DNA from: Ramlibacter algicola
Lineage (GTDB): Bacteria > Pseudomonadota > Gammaproteobacteria > Burkholderiales > Burkholderiaceae_C
Assembly (NCBI RefSeq): GCF_016641735.1
Contig: NZ_JAEDAO010000001.1
Coordinates: 2,294,001 to 2,358,000 of the forward strand
Length of the DNA: 64,000 bases
Direction: 5' to 3'
Part shown: positions 9,109 to 16,686 of the stretch, in pieces
Layout of the letters: every line of letters starts with the position of its first letter
Position numbering within the stretch: the first letter of the stretch is position 1
Notes under the pieces: model-generated
Told to the model about the DNA's origin: nothing
Databases searched by the model: none
Seen by the model: only the letters and a program-made list of their open reading frames with translations
Made by a program: the position numbers and the translations under genes

Positions 9109-10229
9109 TCCGGGAACAGGATGATCTCGATGCGCCGCGGCGGCGGCGCGCCCGTTGGATCGACGCGGGCCTCGACCGCCAGCCGCGCGTCGCCGAGTTG
9201 CGGCCGCAGCGTGTCTGCCGCCTGGCGCGCCCAGTCCATGGCCTGGTGCCAGCCGGACGGCGTGCGCGCGGTGGGCGCGTCACCGCCGTCGGTGTAGCCG
9301 ACCACCAGGACCTTGCCCCGCACGCGTGCCAGCGCCGCCGCGACCCGATGCAGCGGCTCGGCCGCATCGCGCAACGCGTCGGCAGGCACGACCACCACGC
9401 TGCGCAGCGCCTCGTCGCGCACGGACAGCCGGCCCGCCGCGACGTCGTCGCGCAGCTGCGGAGCCAGCCGTGCTGCGGCTGGTGCCGATGGCGCACCCGT
9501 GGCCGCGGCGTGGGCGGGAGCTGCCGGAACGAGGCGCTGCAACGAGGCCGACACGTCGTCGACGCGGGTCGCCAGCAGCACCTGGCTAGCGGTGTAGACG
9601 CCGAGGGCGAGCACGCCGAGCAGCAGGAGGGCTGGCAATGCGGTGCCTGGCGCGCGCGGCGGGCTGGCGGCCGCCGGCGCGCACTGCCACGGCGCCGCCA
9701 GTGGTGGGACGGGCGCCACCGGCTGCAGCGCGAGGTAGACGCGCGAACGCAGCGCGTCGTGGGCGCGCGGGTCCACGCCGGTGCCGGCGCGCAGCCCGAG
9801 GCTGAGGCAGGCGTGGGCCAGCTCGAGCAGGGCGCGGTGCTCGCGCGGCCGCTCGGCCAGCTTGCCGAGCAGGCGCAGCAGCTTGTCGCCGCCGGCTTCG
9901 CCGTGGAACCGCTGCAGCAGTCCCGCGCCTTGCGCGCCCCACGGGGCGGCAGCGAACTGCTCGTCGCCCCAGGCGCACAGCACGTAGCTCGCCGCCGCGA
10001 TGGTCGGCTCGTCGACGCCGGCCACGCGGGCGTCGGCCTCGAAGCGCGCGACGGCGGCGGCCAGCGAGCGGCGCAGTGCCGCGGGGTCGGCCGGAGTCGC
10101 CTCGCGCAGGCGGGCGATCGCCGCGACCAGCGGCAGTGCGAGCGTCCGCAGCGCGCGCCCGGGGCCCGCTTCGTCGACGCGGTCCGGGCCGTCCGGCGAC
10201 GCATCCGGCGCGGCGACCGGCCCCGTCAC
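9105..10229 (-). CDS. tssL: T6SS protein TssL (DotU) with C-terminal OmpA-like domain
   Basis: The start chosen is GTG at 10229, because it overlaps the stop of the upstream gene as GTGA; a longer frame to 10322 exists but would sit inside that gene. The 374-residue protein has a DotU domain (about 25-165, with the run ASYVLCAWGDEQF), one membrane helix at about 200-222 and an extended C-terminal OmpA/MotB-like domain (final PRRIEIIL) that could hold peptidoglycan. The OmpA part is divergent around its loop (YTDGGDAPTA). Such TssL-OmpA fusions are known in proteobacterial T6SSs. Confidence 0.9.
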   Translation of the reverse strand: MTGPVAAPDASPDGPDRVDEAGPGRALRTLALPLVAAIARLREATPADPAALRRSLAAAVARFEADARVAGVDEPTIAAASYVLCAWGDEQFAAAPWGAQGAGLLQRFHGEAGGDKLLRLLGKLAERPREHRALLELAHACLSLGLRAGTGVDPRAHDALRSRVYLALQPVAPVPPLAAPWQCAPAAASPPRAPGTALPALLLLGVLALGVYTASQVLLATRVDDVSASLQRLVPAAPAHAAATGAPSAPAAARLAPQLRDDVAAGRLSVRDEALRSVVVVPADALRDAAEPLHRVAAALARVRGKVLVVGYTDGGDAPTARTPSGWHQAMDWARQAADTLRPQLGDARLAVEARVDPTGAPPPRRIEIILFPE

Positions 10230-11419
10230 TTGGCCCACCCCACCTGCAGCTGGCGCGCCTGCGCCTCCACGCGCGCGCGCTGCGCCAGCGCGCCGCCCGG
10301 CAGCGGCAGGACGGCGCGCCACCGCGCATGCTCGATTTCGCGGAACGCCCCGAACACCGCGAGCGCGCGCGCGTCGCCGCTGACCTCGAGCGCCATCTCG
10401 CGCGCTTCGCCGGGGCGCAGGTGCAGGCTCTCGCGCGCGAGCATGCTGGAGCCGAGCGTCGCGGCGTCGTCGTCGTAGAGGCTGTCGAAGCTGGCCTTCT
10501 CGAAGCCGCTCGGATCGCGCAGGACGTAGATGCGCAGTGCCAGCGAAGCGGGTGCGTTGCGCGCGTCCGTGTTCAGGCTGCGCTGCGCCTGCACCAGCAG
10601 CTGCAGGTTGCGCCTGGCCCCCGCAGTTCCCCCTGCAGGCCCGGGATTGAACATGAAGTTCACGACCATCGAGGTGTTCACCCAGGGGATCTGGCGCTGC
10701 GCCGTGTCGCGCAGCACTTTGATGCGCACCGCCTTGAGCATCTCCTCGGCTTCGATGCCCGCGCTGCGCAATTCGTTGGCGAGGTGGCGCGTGTAGACGC
10801 TGTTGCCGCCGATCGGGCCGTCCTCGGCCACGTGCCCCGGGGAGGCGGAGAACGCGATCAGCGCGCCCGGGGCCGCCATCTCCGCCAGGCCGTCGGCCTT
10901 GCGCGGCACGCCGCCGCGGGCCGCGAACGGATCGTTGCGGCAGGCGTCGATGATGAAGATGCGCGCTCGCGGCCGGACCCGGTCGACGCGCGCGAGCAGC
11001 GCCTCCTGCAGGTCGATGGCCTCGTCGCGCACCTCCGCCTCATCGCGCAGCGCGATGTCCACGGGCAGCAGGTAATTGCGGCCGCGGATCTGAACGCCGT
11101 GGCCGGCGTAGTAGAAGACCGAGGCGACCTGGTCGTCGTCCATGCGCTGCGCGAACGCACGCAGCACGCGCTTGAACTCGCGCGCCTTCAGGTTCAGGTG
11201 CTCGCCGACCTCGAAGTCCAGCGTGCGCAGCGTCTGCGCGATCAGGCGCGCGTCGTGCTCGGGGTTGTTCAGCGGGAACTCCGGGTAGCGCGCGTTGCCG
11301 ACGACGAGCGCGACGCGGCGCTGCGCACCCGGCTCCGCCCTGGCCTGGGCACGCGCGCGACCGACGCCCCACGCCACCGGGCCCAGGGCCAGGCAGGCGA
11401 GCAGTCGGCGGCGGCTCAT
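10226..11419 (-). CDS. Exported caspase-like protease fused to a TssJ-like T6SS domain
   Basis: The 397-residue protein starts with a twin-arginine-like signal (SRRRLL, then a hydrophobic stretch and ARAQA). Residues 34-255 form a caspase/metacaspase (C14) domain with the dyad His107 (YYAGHG) and Cys160 (IDACRNDP). Residues about 271-375 match TssJ: LNTDARNAPASLALRIYVL, SFDSLYDDDAATLGSSML, LRPGEAREM and a final FR-IEHARWR. TssJ is normally an outer-membrane lipoprotein; here a lipobox at a usual position is missing, though LLAC at residues 6-9 is a very early Cys. The gene occupies the tssJ place just before tssL and tssM. No clear Shine-Dalgarno precedes the ATG. Domain reading is direct; protease activity is inferred. 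Confidence 0.85.
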   Translation of the reverse strand: MSRRRLLACLALGPVAWGVGRARAQARAEPGAQRRVALVVGNARYPEFPLNNPEHDARLIAQTLRTLDFEVGEHLNLKAREFKRVLRAFAQRMDDDQVASVFYYAGHGVQIRGRNYLLPVDIALRDEAEVRDEAIDLQEALLARVDRVRPRARIFIIDACRNDPFAARGGVPRKADGLAEMAAPGALIAFSASPGHVAEDGPIGGNSVYTRHLANELRSAGIEAEEMLKAVRIKVLRDTAQRQIPWVNTSMVVNFMFNPGPAGGTAGARRNLQLLVQAQRSLNTDARNAPASLALRIYVLRDPSGFEKASFDSLYDDDAATLGSSMLARESLHLRPGEAREMALEVSGDARALAVFGAFREIEHARWRAVLPLPGGALAQRARVEAQARQLQVGWAK

Positions 11420-11475
11420 GGGGAGGGGAGGTTGCGATGGGCCGTTTCATTGTCGGCATGCCACCGCGCAGGAAC

Positions 11476-11495
11476 AAGGGGCGCGGCGGCCCCTT
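11476..11495 (-). terminator. Weak hairpin between ompA-like and caspase-tssJ genes
   Basis: A perfect 7-bp stem (AAGGGGC / GCCCCTT) with a 6-base loop lies in the 118-base gap after the OmpA-like gene. It lacks a long T-run on the minus strand, so termination is probably partial; read-through into caspase-tssJ remains possible. Confidence 0.35.
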
Positions 11496-11537
11496 TGCGG
11501 CAGAGCCAGGCGCGTGCGCGCCCGGCCCCGCGCCCGG

Positions 11538-12167
11538 TCACGAGCCGCGGAACTGCACGCGGCGGTTCACGGCTGCGTACGGATCGGCGCCTTCGACGGG
11601 ACGGGACTCGCCGTAGCCGACCGTCTTCAGGCGGGCGGCAGCGATGCCGTGGTGCTGGACCAGGTAGTCACGCACGGCGCTCGCGCGGGCCCGCGACAGG
11701 CCGGCGTTGTAGGCGTCCTCGCCGGCGGCGTCGGTGTGGCCCTCGACGGTCACGGTGCGGTCCGGCGCCAGCAGCTGGATGCCGCGCGCGAGCGCATCGA
11801 GCTGGGGGCGAGCCGCGGGCAGGATGTCGGACGAGTCGAAGGCGAACAGGACCGGCAGCGAGAGCGCCGCGGGCTGCGCCTTCGCGTCGTCGCGGCCGGC
11901 CGCGGGAGCGGTGGCCGCAGGCTTGGGCGAAGCGGGACGCGACACGTGCGCGACGGTCTTGATGGCCGTCGGCGCGGCGGGCGCCGGGGCGGCTGCAGGC
12001 GCATCGTCGAGCAGCTGGATCGAGCGCGACCTGCCGAGCACGGCGGCCACGTCCTGCGGATTGACCTGCTGGCCTTCCTGGTAGATGACGACCTTCTCGG
12101 CCTTCGACTCGCAGGTGACGAAGGCGGCGGCGGCGGCCAGCGCGAGAGTGCTGAAGTAGCGGATCAT
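11538..12167 (-). CDS. OmpA-family envelope protein
   Basis: The ATG at 12167 has an AGGAG ribosome site and gives 209 residues; an in-frame ATG at 12251 lacks such support and would run across the promoter box. A signal peptide (MIRYFSTLALAAAAAF) is followed by a short N-terminal part, an Ala/Pro-rich linker and a C-terminal OmpA domain (about 100-207) with GHTDAAG, N-GLS-RA-AV-DYL and NRRVQF, the pattern of peptidoglycan-binding OmpA domains. It probably anchors an envelope structure to the wall. An ECF-type promoter box lies 34-63 bases upstream of the start. Confidence 0.85.
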   Translation of the reverse strand: MIRYFSTLALAAAAAFVTCESKAEKVVIYQEGQQVNPQDVAAVLGRSRSIQLLDDAPAAAPAPAAPTAIKTVAHVSRPASPKPAATAPAAGRDDAKAQPAALSLPVLFAFDSSDILPAARPQLDALARGIQLLAPDRTVTVEGHTDAAGEDAYNAGLSRARASAVRDYLVQHHGIAAARLKTVGYGESRPVEGADPYAAVNRRVQFRGS

Positions 12168-12200
12168 GGACGGCTCCTGGCGGTTGATGGCGGCGTCTCT

Positions 12201-12230
12201 GGGTTGCGTCCGCCGCCAGGCCGGTTCAAG
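12201..12230 (-). promoter_or_regulatory. ECF-type promoter box, copy 1 (OmpA-like gene)
   Basis: On the minus strand the sequence reads CTTGAACCG-N14-GCAACCC. The same two blocks with the same spacer occur at three other places in the window, each upstream of a minus-strand gene in this cluster. The GAACC core fits a -35 element of ECF sigma factors; GCAACCC would be the -10. Placement 34 bases from the start codon is suitable for a promoter. Confidence 0.75.
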
Positions 12231-12266
12231 GTTTTTCCGCGCCGTCCCCATGCGCTGGACGGTCCC

Positions 12267-12668
12267 TCAGCGCGGCAGCGCGAGGTTGGGCGCCTGGGCC
12301 GCGGAAGGCCGGGCCAGGCAGGTCGCCCCGCCCCTGTCGGTGACGATCAGCGGCGCACCATGGCGGTCGATGGCCACCAGCGTGGCGGCCTGCCGCGCTT
12401 CCGCTGGCAGCGTCACGGGCCCTTCGTCGAACAGCAGGCGGCCGTACTGCCAGCAGCGCAACTGGTACGTGGCCGGCGCTGCGGCGGCGGGTGAGCCCGG
12501 CCGCCCCTTGTCCGGCGCACGATCGTCGGCGCCGGTCCTCGCCGCCACGGCCGACAGCAGCGTCGCGGCCCCGGCAGCCAGGGTCAGCCCGGAAAGAGCG
12601 GCGAGCGCGGCGAGCCGCAGGGCGGGCCGGCGGGCGCGGCGGGGAAGGGCGTCATCGGGCTTGGACAT
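12267..12668 (-). CDS. Small single-pass membrane or exported protein, unknown
   Basis: The 133-residue product has a basic N-terminus, one hydrophobic segment (about 18-42), an Ala/Pro-rich linker and a compact C-terminal part with two cysteines (LRCWQYG and GATCLA) that could form a disulphide outside the cytoplasm. The start overlaps the end of the CsgG-like gene by 17 bases and has an AGGAG site, so translation is coupled to it. I do not recognise the family. Its place suggests an accessory of the CsgG-like channel. Confidence 0.65.
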   Translation of the reverse strand: MSKPDDALPRRARRPALRLAALAALSGLTLAAGAATLLSAVAARTGADDRAPDKGRPGSPAAAAPATYQLRCWQYGRLLFDEGPVTLPAEARQAATLVAIDRHGAPLIVTDRGGATCLARPSAAQAPNLALPR

Positions 12669-14220
12669 GGAAGTTCTCCTGGGCGAGCAGGCCGCCGCTG
12701 GCTTTGTCGAATGCCGCGCGGATCTGGTCCAGCGTGGCGCCGGGAAGCGGTTCGAAGTCGGTGCCGACCAGGGCCTGCGGCAGCGCGGGCATCACGTCGC
12801 GCGGCGTGGCGAAGCACGAGACGGTCTCGGTCACGCCCTTGGGATTCATCGTCAGCTGGAAGCGCATCGCGCCGGGCACCTTCAGCGGCTCGGCCGCAGC
12901 GATGCGCGAGTCGCGCGCGAACCGGTTCGGGAAGAAGCGCACGATCCGGTTGGCCTCGTCCTGCAGGTAGCAGTACACGTGCGCGTCCTGCGACGGCGCC
13001 ACCGCCAGGTTGATCGCCTCGCCGCGCGTGAACCGGGTCTGCTGGTTCGGTGCCGTCACCGACAGCTTCAGCGGCGGCTGCGCGGGGGCGGGCACCTGCG
13101 GCGACGGCGCGGCCGCCGTCGCGGGCGGGGCGGTGTAGCGCACCGGTTGCGCGGGCCGCTTGACCTTGGCGTGGTCGGCGGCGAGGAAGGCGTAGAAGAA
13201 GTCCTCGCTCAGCACGGCTTCGCGGCTGAGCCCGAGCTCGGCGCGGTAGGCGGCGATCGCCTCGTCGATGGCCGGATTGAAGGCGCCATCGATCGGGCCG
13301 TCGTAGAAGCCGCGCCGGCGCAGCTGGTTCTGGAAGTACGCGATCAGCTCGACGCGCGTCGCGGCCATCGAGTGGTACCAGTCGAACATCTCCAAGCGCG
13401 TCTCCTCGTTGGCCTTCGGGTCGGTGACGCCCAGGCAGGTCCAGTACGGGGTGCGCGTCAGCTTGCCCACCAGCTCCACGACCGCGAGTTCGACCAGGCC
13501 GCGCAGCGCCTGCGTCTGCCCCTCGGCACGCGCCAGGTTCATGCTGTAGTTGATGCCGAACTTGTGGAAGGCGGCGTCGCCGTCGAAGCCGCGGCCCTGC
13601 TTGAGGATCACGACCGAGTTGCGCGAGGTGACCCCGGGCAGCACCGACATGTCGGCGGTGCTCAGCACGCTCAGGTCCAGCGCCAGCATGCTCGACGCGG
13701 CGTCGCGCGCGATGCCCAGGTTCACGAAGGGCGAGAAGCCGATGCCCACGTCCTTCTGGTTCTTGATCAGGTTCTCGTCGAACTGCGACACCGACCCCTT
13801 GATGTCGTACAGCGGGACCGCCTTGTACGCGGCCTGGCTCTGGGCCGTCGCCAGGAAGCTGATCACGTTCATCGTGTCCTTGCCGAAGGCGACCAGGCGC
13901 ACGGCGCGGCTGCGCCGGGACATGTCCGACACCGACGAGATCAGCATGTCGCGGGTGCCCGCGTTCAGCTTCTTGGTCTCGTCCGAGATCTCCTCGGTGA
14001 GCATCGTCACGTCGTGCACGCCGTAATCGAGCATCAGCGTGTCCATGCAGCGCAGCGCCTGCGAGAAGCCGGTGATGGAGCGCTGCGGGCGGTCCTCCGG
14101 GCCCTTGCGGATCTCGGCCGTCTGTTCGACGGTCGGCTGCTTGACCTCCAGCGTCTGGCAGCCGGTGAGCGCCGCGACGGCGGCAAGCGCGATCGGACGC
14201 GCGACACGGATCGGGTTCAT
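12652..14220 (-). CDS. CsgG-like lipoprotein with peptidoglycan-binding and DUF4384-like domains
   Basis: The ATG at 14220 follows GGAGG and gives 522 residues. A lipobox LTGC sets lipidated Cys21. Residues about 50-262 follow the CsgG/HfaB pattern: a DML-SS helix, VPLYDIKGSVSQFDEN strand with a glycine-rich turn, LDLSVLST strand, VIL and a final helix E-AVVELVGKLTRTPYWTCL. Next come a peptidoglycan_binding_1-like repeat (289-330, FQNQLRRRGFYDGPIDG) and, after a Pro/Ala linker, a DUF4384-like domain (385-475). CsgG forms the outer-membrane pore that exports curli subunits. The extra domains are unlike Escherichia coli CsgG, which ends after the pore domain. The CsgG assignment is by pattern, not by search. 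Confidence 0.7.
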   Translation of the reverse strand: MNPIRVARPIALAAVAALTGCQTLEVKQPTVEQTAEIRKGPEDRPQRSITGFSQALRCMDTLMLDYGVHDVTMLTEEISDETKKLNAGTRDMLISSVSDMSRRSRAVRLVAFGKDTMNVISFLATAQSQAAYKAVPLYDIKGSVSQFDENLIKNQKDVGIGFSPFVNLGIARDAASSMLALDLSVLSTADMSVLPGVTSRNSVVILKQGRGFDGDAAFHKFGINYSMNLARAEGQTQALRGLVELAVVELVGKLTRTPYWTCLGVTDPKANEETRLEMFDWYHSMAATRVELIAYFQNQLRRRGFYDGPIDGAFNPAIDEAIAAYRAELGLSREAVLSEDFFYAFLAADHAKVKRPAQPVRYTAPPATAAAPSPQVPAPAQPPLKLSVTAPNQQTRFTRGEAINLAVAPSQDAHVYCYLQDEANRIVRFFPNRFARDSRIAAAEPLKVPGAMRFQLTMNPKGVTETVSCFATPRDVMPALPQALVGTDFEPLPGATLDQIRAAFDKASGGLLAQENFHVQAR

Positions 14221-14251
14221 GGGGACCTCCGGTTCGGTGGCAGTCGCGCGG

Positions 14252-14593
14252 CTAGCGGCAAGCGCCGCGGCCGACGATGTTGATCGCGTTGGGGGCGAAC
14301 ACGAACACCTCGCGCGGCGCGGGCCCGCCACGGCCTTCGGTGTCGATGTTGCCGATGCTCTGGCTGCCGCAGCTGTCGTCCGCGGCGCCCTGCCCGCCGA
14401 CCGACGCCGACTTCTTCTGCTGTTCGTCGAACTTGCGCTGCAACGCAGCGGCGCGGATCTTCTCCTTGGCCACCTTGGCGCGCTGGGGCGCTTCCAGCAT
14501 GCTCAATTCCTGGCCGGCGAAGGCGATGGTGCCGCTCCCCAGCGCGATGGCGGCAAGCAGCGCGCGGCAGGTGCGAAAGGGCAGGTGGGGCAT
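14252..14593 (-). CDS. Small secreted protein upstream of CsgG-like gene
   Basis: This 113-residue protein has a clear signal peptide (residues 1-26, cleavage near AFAG), a charged helical middle (EAPQRAKVAKEKIRAAALQRKFDEQQKK) best described as residues 34-61, and a C-terminal domain bounded by Cys75 and Cys112, probably disulphide-bonded. An AGGAG site precedes the ATG. It ends 31 bases before the CsgG-like gene. By position it could be a periplasmic adaptor comparable with CsgE or CsgF, but I see no clear sequence match to either. Confidence 0.65.
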   Translation of the reverse strand: MPHLPFRTCRALLAAIALGSGTIAFAGQELSMLEAPQRAKVAKEKIRAAALQRKFDEQQKKSASVGGQGAADDSCGSQSIGNIDTEGRGGPAPREVFVFAPNAINIVGRGACR

Positions 14594-14635
14594 GGGGAAC
14601 TCCTGGTGGGCAAGGGCAGCGAGAGTGGCGCCGTC

Positions 14636-14782
14636 CTAGATCTCGTTGTAGACGAAGGGCTGGATTCCTGCACGTTCGCCCGTCGTCGTGAGCAGGCTCA
14701 GCGGGCGGTGCTCGATGCAAACGCACTCGGCCATCGCCTGGTTGATCGCGAGCGAGATCCGGTTGAGCGAGAGCATGGACAT
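14636..14782 (-). CDS. 48-residue small protein, first gene of CsgG-like operon
   Basis: The start at 14782 has GGAG eight bases upstream; an in-frame ATG at 14893 would start upstream of the promoter box and is rejected. The product is 48 residues, with the segment LNRISLAINQAMAECVCIEH and no evident signal peptide. It begins 61 bases downstream of an ECF-type box and ends 42 bases before the secreted protein gene. I do not recognise it; it may be a short regulator or leader peptide, or a real small component of the system. Confidence 0.45.
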   Translation of the reverse strand: MSMLSLNRISLAINQAMAECVCIEHRPLSLLTTTGERAGIQPFVYNEI

Positions 14783-14842
14783 GGCGGGCTCCGGTGGGTG
14801 GCGGGTCGCCCGGCGGAATTGCCGTCGCGTCCCGTGCACCAT

Positions 14843-14872
14843 GGGTTGCAACGCGCGGGGAACCGGTTCAAG
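14843..14872 (-). promoter_or_regulatory. ECF-type promoter box, copy 2 (CsgG-like operon)
   Basis: The minus strand reads CTTGAACCG-N14-GCAACCC, followed by ATGG, with exactly the spacer of the other three copies. It lies upstream of the 48-residue ORF and so heads the four-gene unit ending at 12267. A strong terminator of the preceding gene is just upstream, which supports a new transcription start here. Confidence 0.75.
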
Positions 14873-14916
14873 GAGATTCGGATTCGCGATCACGCTGGCG
14901 GGCAGCGGGCACGAAG

Positions 14917-14950
14917 AAAAAGGCCCGCCGGCGCAGTGCGCGGGCGGGCC
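14917..14950 (-). terminator. Rho-independent terminator of the repeat-protein gene
   Basis: On the minus strand a GC-rich hairpin (GGCCCGCC pairing with GGCGGGCC, plus inner GCGC pairs around ACT) is followed by TTTTTCTTC. It begins 18 bases after the stop codon at 14969. This makes the repeat-protein gene a single-gene unit. Confidence 0.8.
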
Positions 14951-14968
14951 GGGGAAGCAGGACGGGCG

Positions 14969-15541
14969 TTACTTCGCGACGCCGATGGCCTGGTTGGCGT
15001 GGGACATGCCGCCGCCGGACGTGTTGACCGCGCCGCTGGCGAGCACGAGGGTGTTCCTGAGCTTGCCGTTGCCCTGCGCGCCGCCGATCTGCTGGCGCGC
15101 CGAGGAGTTGAACCCGGCGGCGATGTTGCTCGCGCCCGTGGCGATGACCTGCGAGTTCTCGACGGTGCCGTTGTCTTTCGCGAAGCCAACTTCCTGCGTG
15201 GCGGTGCTCATGAAGCCGACCGCCGAGTTGTTCAGGCCGTTGGCCATGACCACGCTGTTGCTCATCTTGCCGTTCTGCGTGGCGCGGCCGACGCTCTGGG
15301 ATGCGGTCGAATTGAAGCCGACGGCCGAGTTGACGGCGCCGTTCACGGACACGGCGGTCCCGTCGATCTTGGCGTTCTGTTCGGCCACGCCGATGTTCTG
15401 GTTCGCGTTGGTCATGAACCCCACCGAGCTGTTGACCGCGCCGGTGGCGCCGATGGCGGAATTCGCGATCTCGCCCGCCATCGCGCCAGCGAAGGAGAGG
15501 CCGAGGGCGAGGGCGAGGGAAGCATTGCGGACGACTTGCAT
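14969..15541 (-). CDS. Exported protein of five 34-residue repeats, curli/amyloid-like candidate
   Basis: The ATG at 15541 follows CAGGAG. After a signal peptide (about 1-22) the whole mature protein is five tandem units beginning at residues 24, 58, 92, 126 and 160, exactly 34 residues apart; the last has 31 residues. The unit pattern is K-x2-NS-x-V-x-A-x-GA-x-NSAVGF-x-S-x-A-x-Q-x-VG-x-A-x2-NG. It is rich in Asn, Gln, Ser, Gly, Ala and Val, has no Cys and almost no aromatic residues apart from Phe. Regular N/Q/G ladders of this kind are typical of curlin-like amyloids and beta-solenoids. The nearby CsgG-like channel gives an export route. Repeat structure is seen directly; fibre formation is inferred. 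Confidence 0.8.
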   Translation of the reverse strand: MQVVRNASLALALGLSFAGAMAGEIANSAIGATGAVNSSVGFMTNANQNIGVAEQNAKIDGTAVSVNGAVNSAVGFNSTASQSVGRATQNGKMSNSVVMANGLNNSAVGFMSTATQEVGFAKDNGTVENSQVIATGASNIAAGFNSSARQQIGGAQGNGKLRNTLVLASGAVNTSGGGMSHANQAIGVAK

Positions 15542-15605
15542 GGTGGACTCCTGAAGGTGGGCGGTTGGGGGTGGAGGCTGCGGATTTGCTTGCCTTCCGC
15601 GCCAT

Positions 15606-15635
15606 GGGTTGCGGCGCCTTCGCGATCGGTTCAAG
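15606..15635 (-). promoter_or_regulatory. ECF-type promoter box, copy 3 (repeat-protein gene)
   Basis: The minus strand reads CTTGAACCG-N14-GCAACCC followed by ATGG. The box ends 64 bases before the start codon at 15541. Block sequences and spacer match the other copies, while the spacer sequence differs, as expected for promoters. Confidence 0.75.
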
Positions 15636-15714
15636 GAGTTTTCATCGCCATCGCGCGTGGCTTGCGCGGCGCTCGGCGGGCGGCGCATAGTCGCTGCGCA
15701 CCAGCAGGTCCCGC

Positions 15715-16671
15715 ATGCTCGACAGTGCCCCGCCCGAGACTTCCGCCCACCCGCCGGCGCTGACCGGATGGCGGGGCACCTGGCGTGCGCTGCGCAACTT
15801 CGGGTTCGTGGGCCTGCGGGGGCCGGGCCGCGAGACCGGCAGCTTCACGGCGAGCGACGGGCAGGTCGTCCCGGTGTGCGTGCTGGGAAGCGGGGCGCCG
15901 CTGGTGCTGGTGCATGGCGTCGGCTGCTCGCACCGCGACTGGCTGCCGGTGGCGCGGCGCCTGGCGCGGCGCCGCTGCGTGCTGGCGTGGGACGCCCGCG
16001 GCCATGGAGCGTGCCGGCCCGCGCTGGGCAGCATCACGCTGGCGCGCCTGGCCGCGGACCTCGCCGACATGATCGAGCACTTCGGGCTGGACCGCTCCGT
16101 GCTGGTCGGGCATTCCATGGGGGCGCTCACGCTGATGCAGTACCTGCAGGTGTATGGCACGCAGCGGGTCGCGGCGGTGGCCTTCGTCGACCAGTCGCCG
16201 CGCATCGTCACCGACGAGGGCTGGCAGCTCGGCCTGTTCGGCGGTTGCAGCGCGGCGATGCTGGCCGGCCTGATCGCCGGCGCGCGCAAGGACCTGCCCG
16301 ACGTGCTGCTCAAGGAAGTGGGCGCGTTCGGAGGTGCCTGGCTCTCGCGCCAGTTGGGCGCCGAAGCCGCGCTCGGTCGCATGCTGCGCCGGCGGCTCGC
16401 GCGCATCGACGTGCGCCCGCTGCTGGACCTGGCCGAGTCGATGGCGCAGGCCGATTTCCGCGCTTCGCTCGCGCGCCTGGACGCGCCGTTGCTGGTGGTG
16501 CTGGGTGGCCGCAGCCCGCATTACGCGGGCTTGCCGCTCGACGCCTGGTACCGCGAGACCGTCAGGCACGCGCAGGTGTCGGTCTATCCGTGGGCCGGCC
16601 ATTCGCCGCACGTGAGCGAGCCGCTGCGGTTCGTGAGCGAGCTCGAACGCTTCATCGCCGACCACGCGTGA
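15715..16671 (+). CDS. Alpha/beta-hydrolase fold protein
   Basis: The 318-residue protein has an oxyanion motif VHGVGCSHRDW, a nucleophile elbow GHSMG (Ser around residue 142), and a C-terminal GHSPH that supplies the catalytic His, after the strand LLVVLGGRSPHY. This is a standard alpha/beta hydrolase (esterase, lipase or haloperoxidase type); the substrate cannot be told. It is the only plus-strand gene inside the ECF-controlled cluster and converges on the second caspase gene with a 15-base gap. The putative promoter box just upstream points away from it. Confidence 0.85.
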   Translation: MLDSAPPETSAHPPALTGWRGTWRALRNFGFVGLRGPGRETGSFTASDGQVVPVCVLGSGAPLVLVHGVGCSHRDWLPVARRLARRRCVLAWDARGHGACRPALGSITLARLAADLADMIEHFGLDRSVLVGHSMGALTLMQYLQVYGTQRVAAVAFVDQSPRIVTDEGWQLGLFGGCSAAMLAGLIAGARKDLPDVLLKEVGAFGGAWLSRQLGAEAALGRMLRRRLARIDVRPLLDLAESMAQADFRASLARLDAPLLVVLGGRSPHYAGLPLDAWYRETVRHAQVSVYPWAGHSPHVSEPLRFVSELERFIADHA

Positions 16672-16686
16672 GGTCGCGCGACGGCG

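Noticed and set aside
7451..10204. Long minus-strand frame overlapping tssM and tssL in another phase
   Set aside because: The product is an Arg/Pro/Ala-rich shadow; the tssL and tssM frames carry all family motifs.
11386..11419. LLAC near the N-terminus of the caspase-TssJ protein as a lipobox
   Set aside because: The Cys is at residue 9, before any usable hydrophobic stretch; a TAT-type signal with cleavage near residue 26 fits better. Not fully excluded, because TssJ proteins are normally lipidated.
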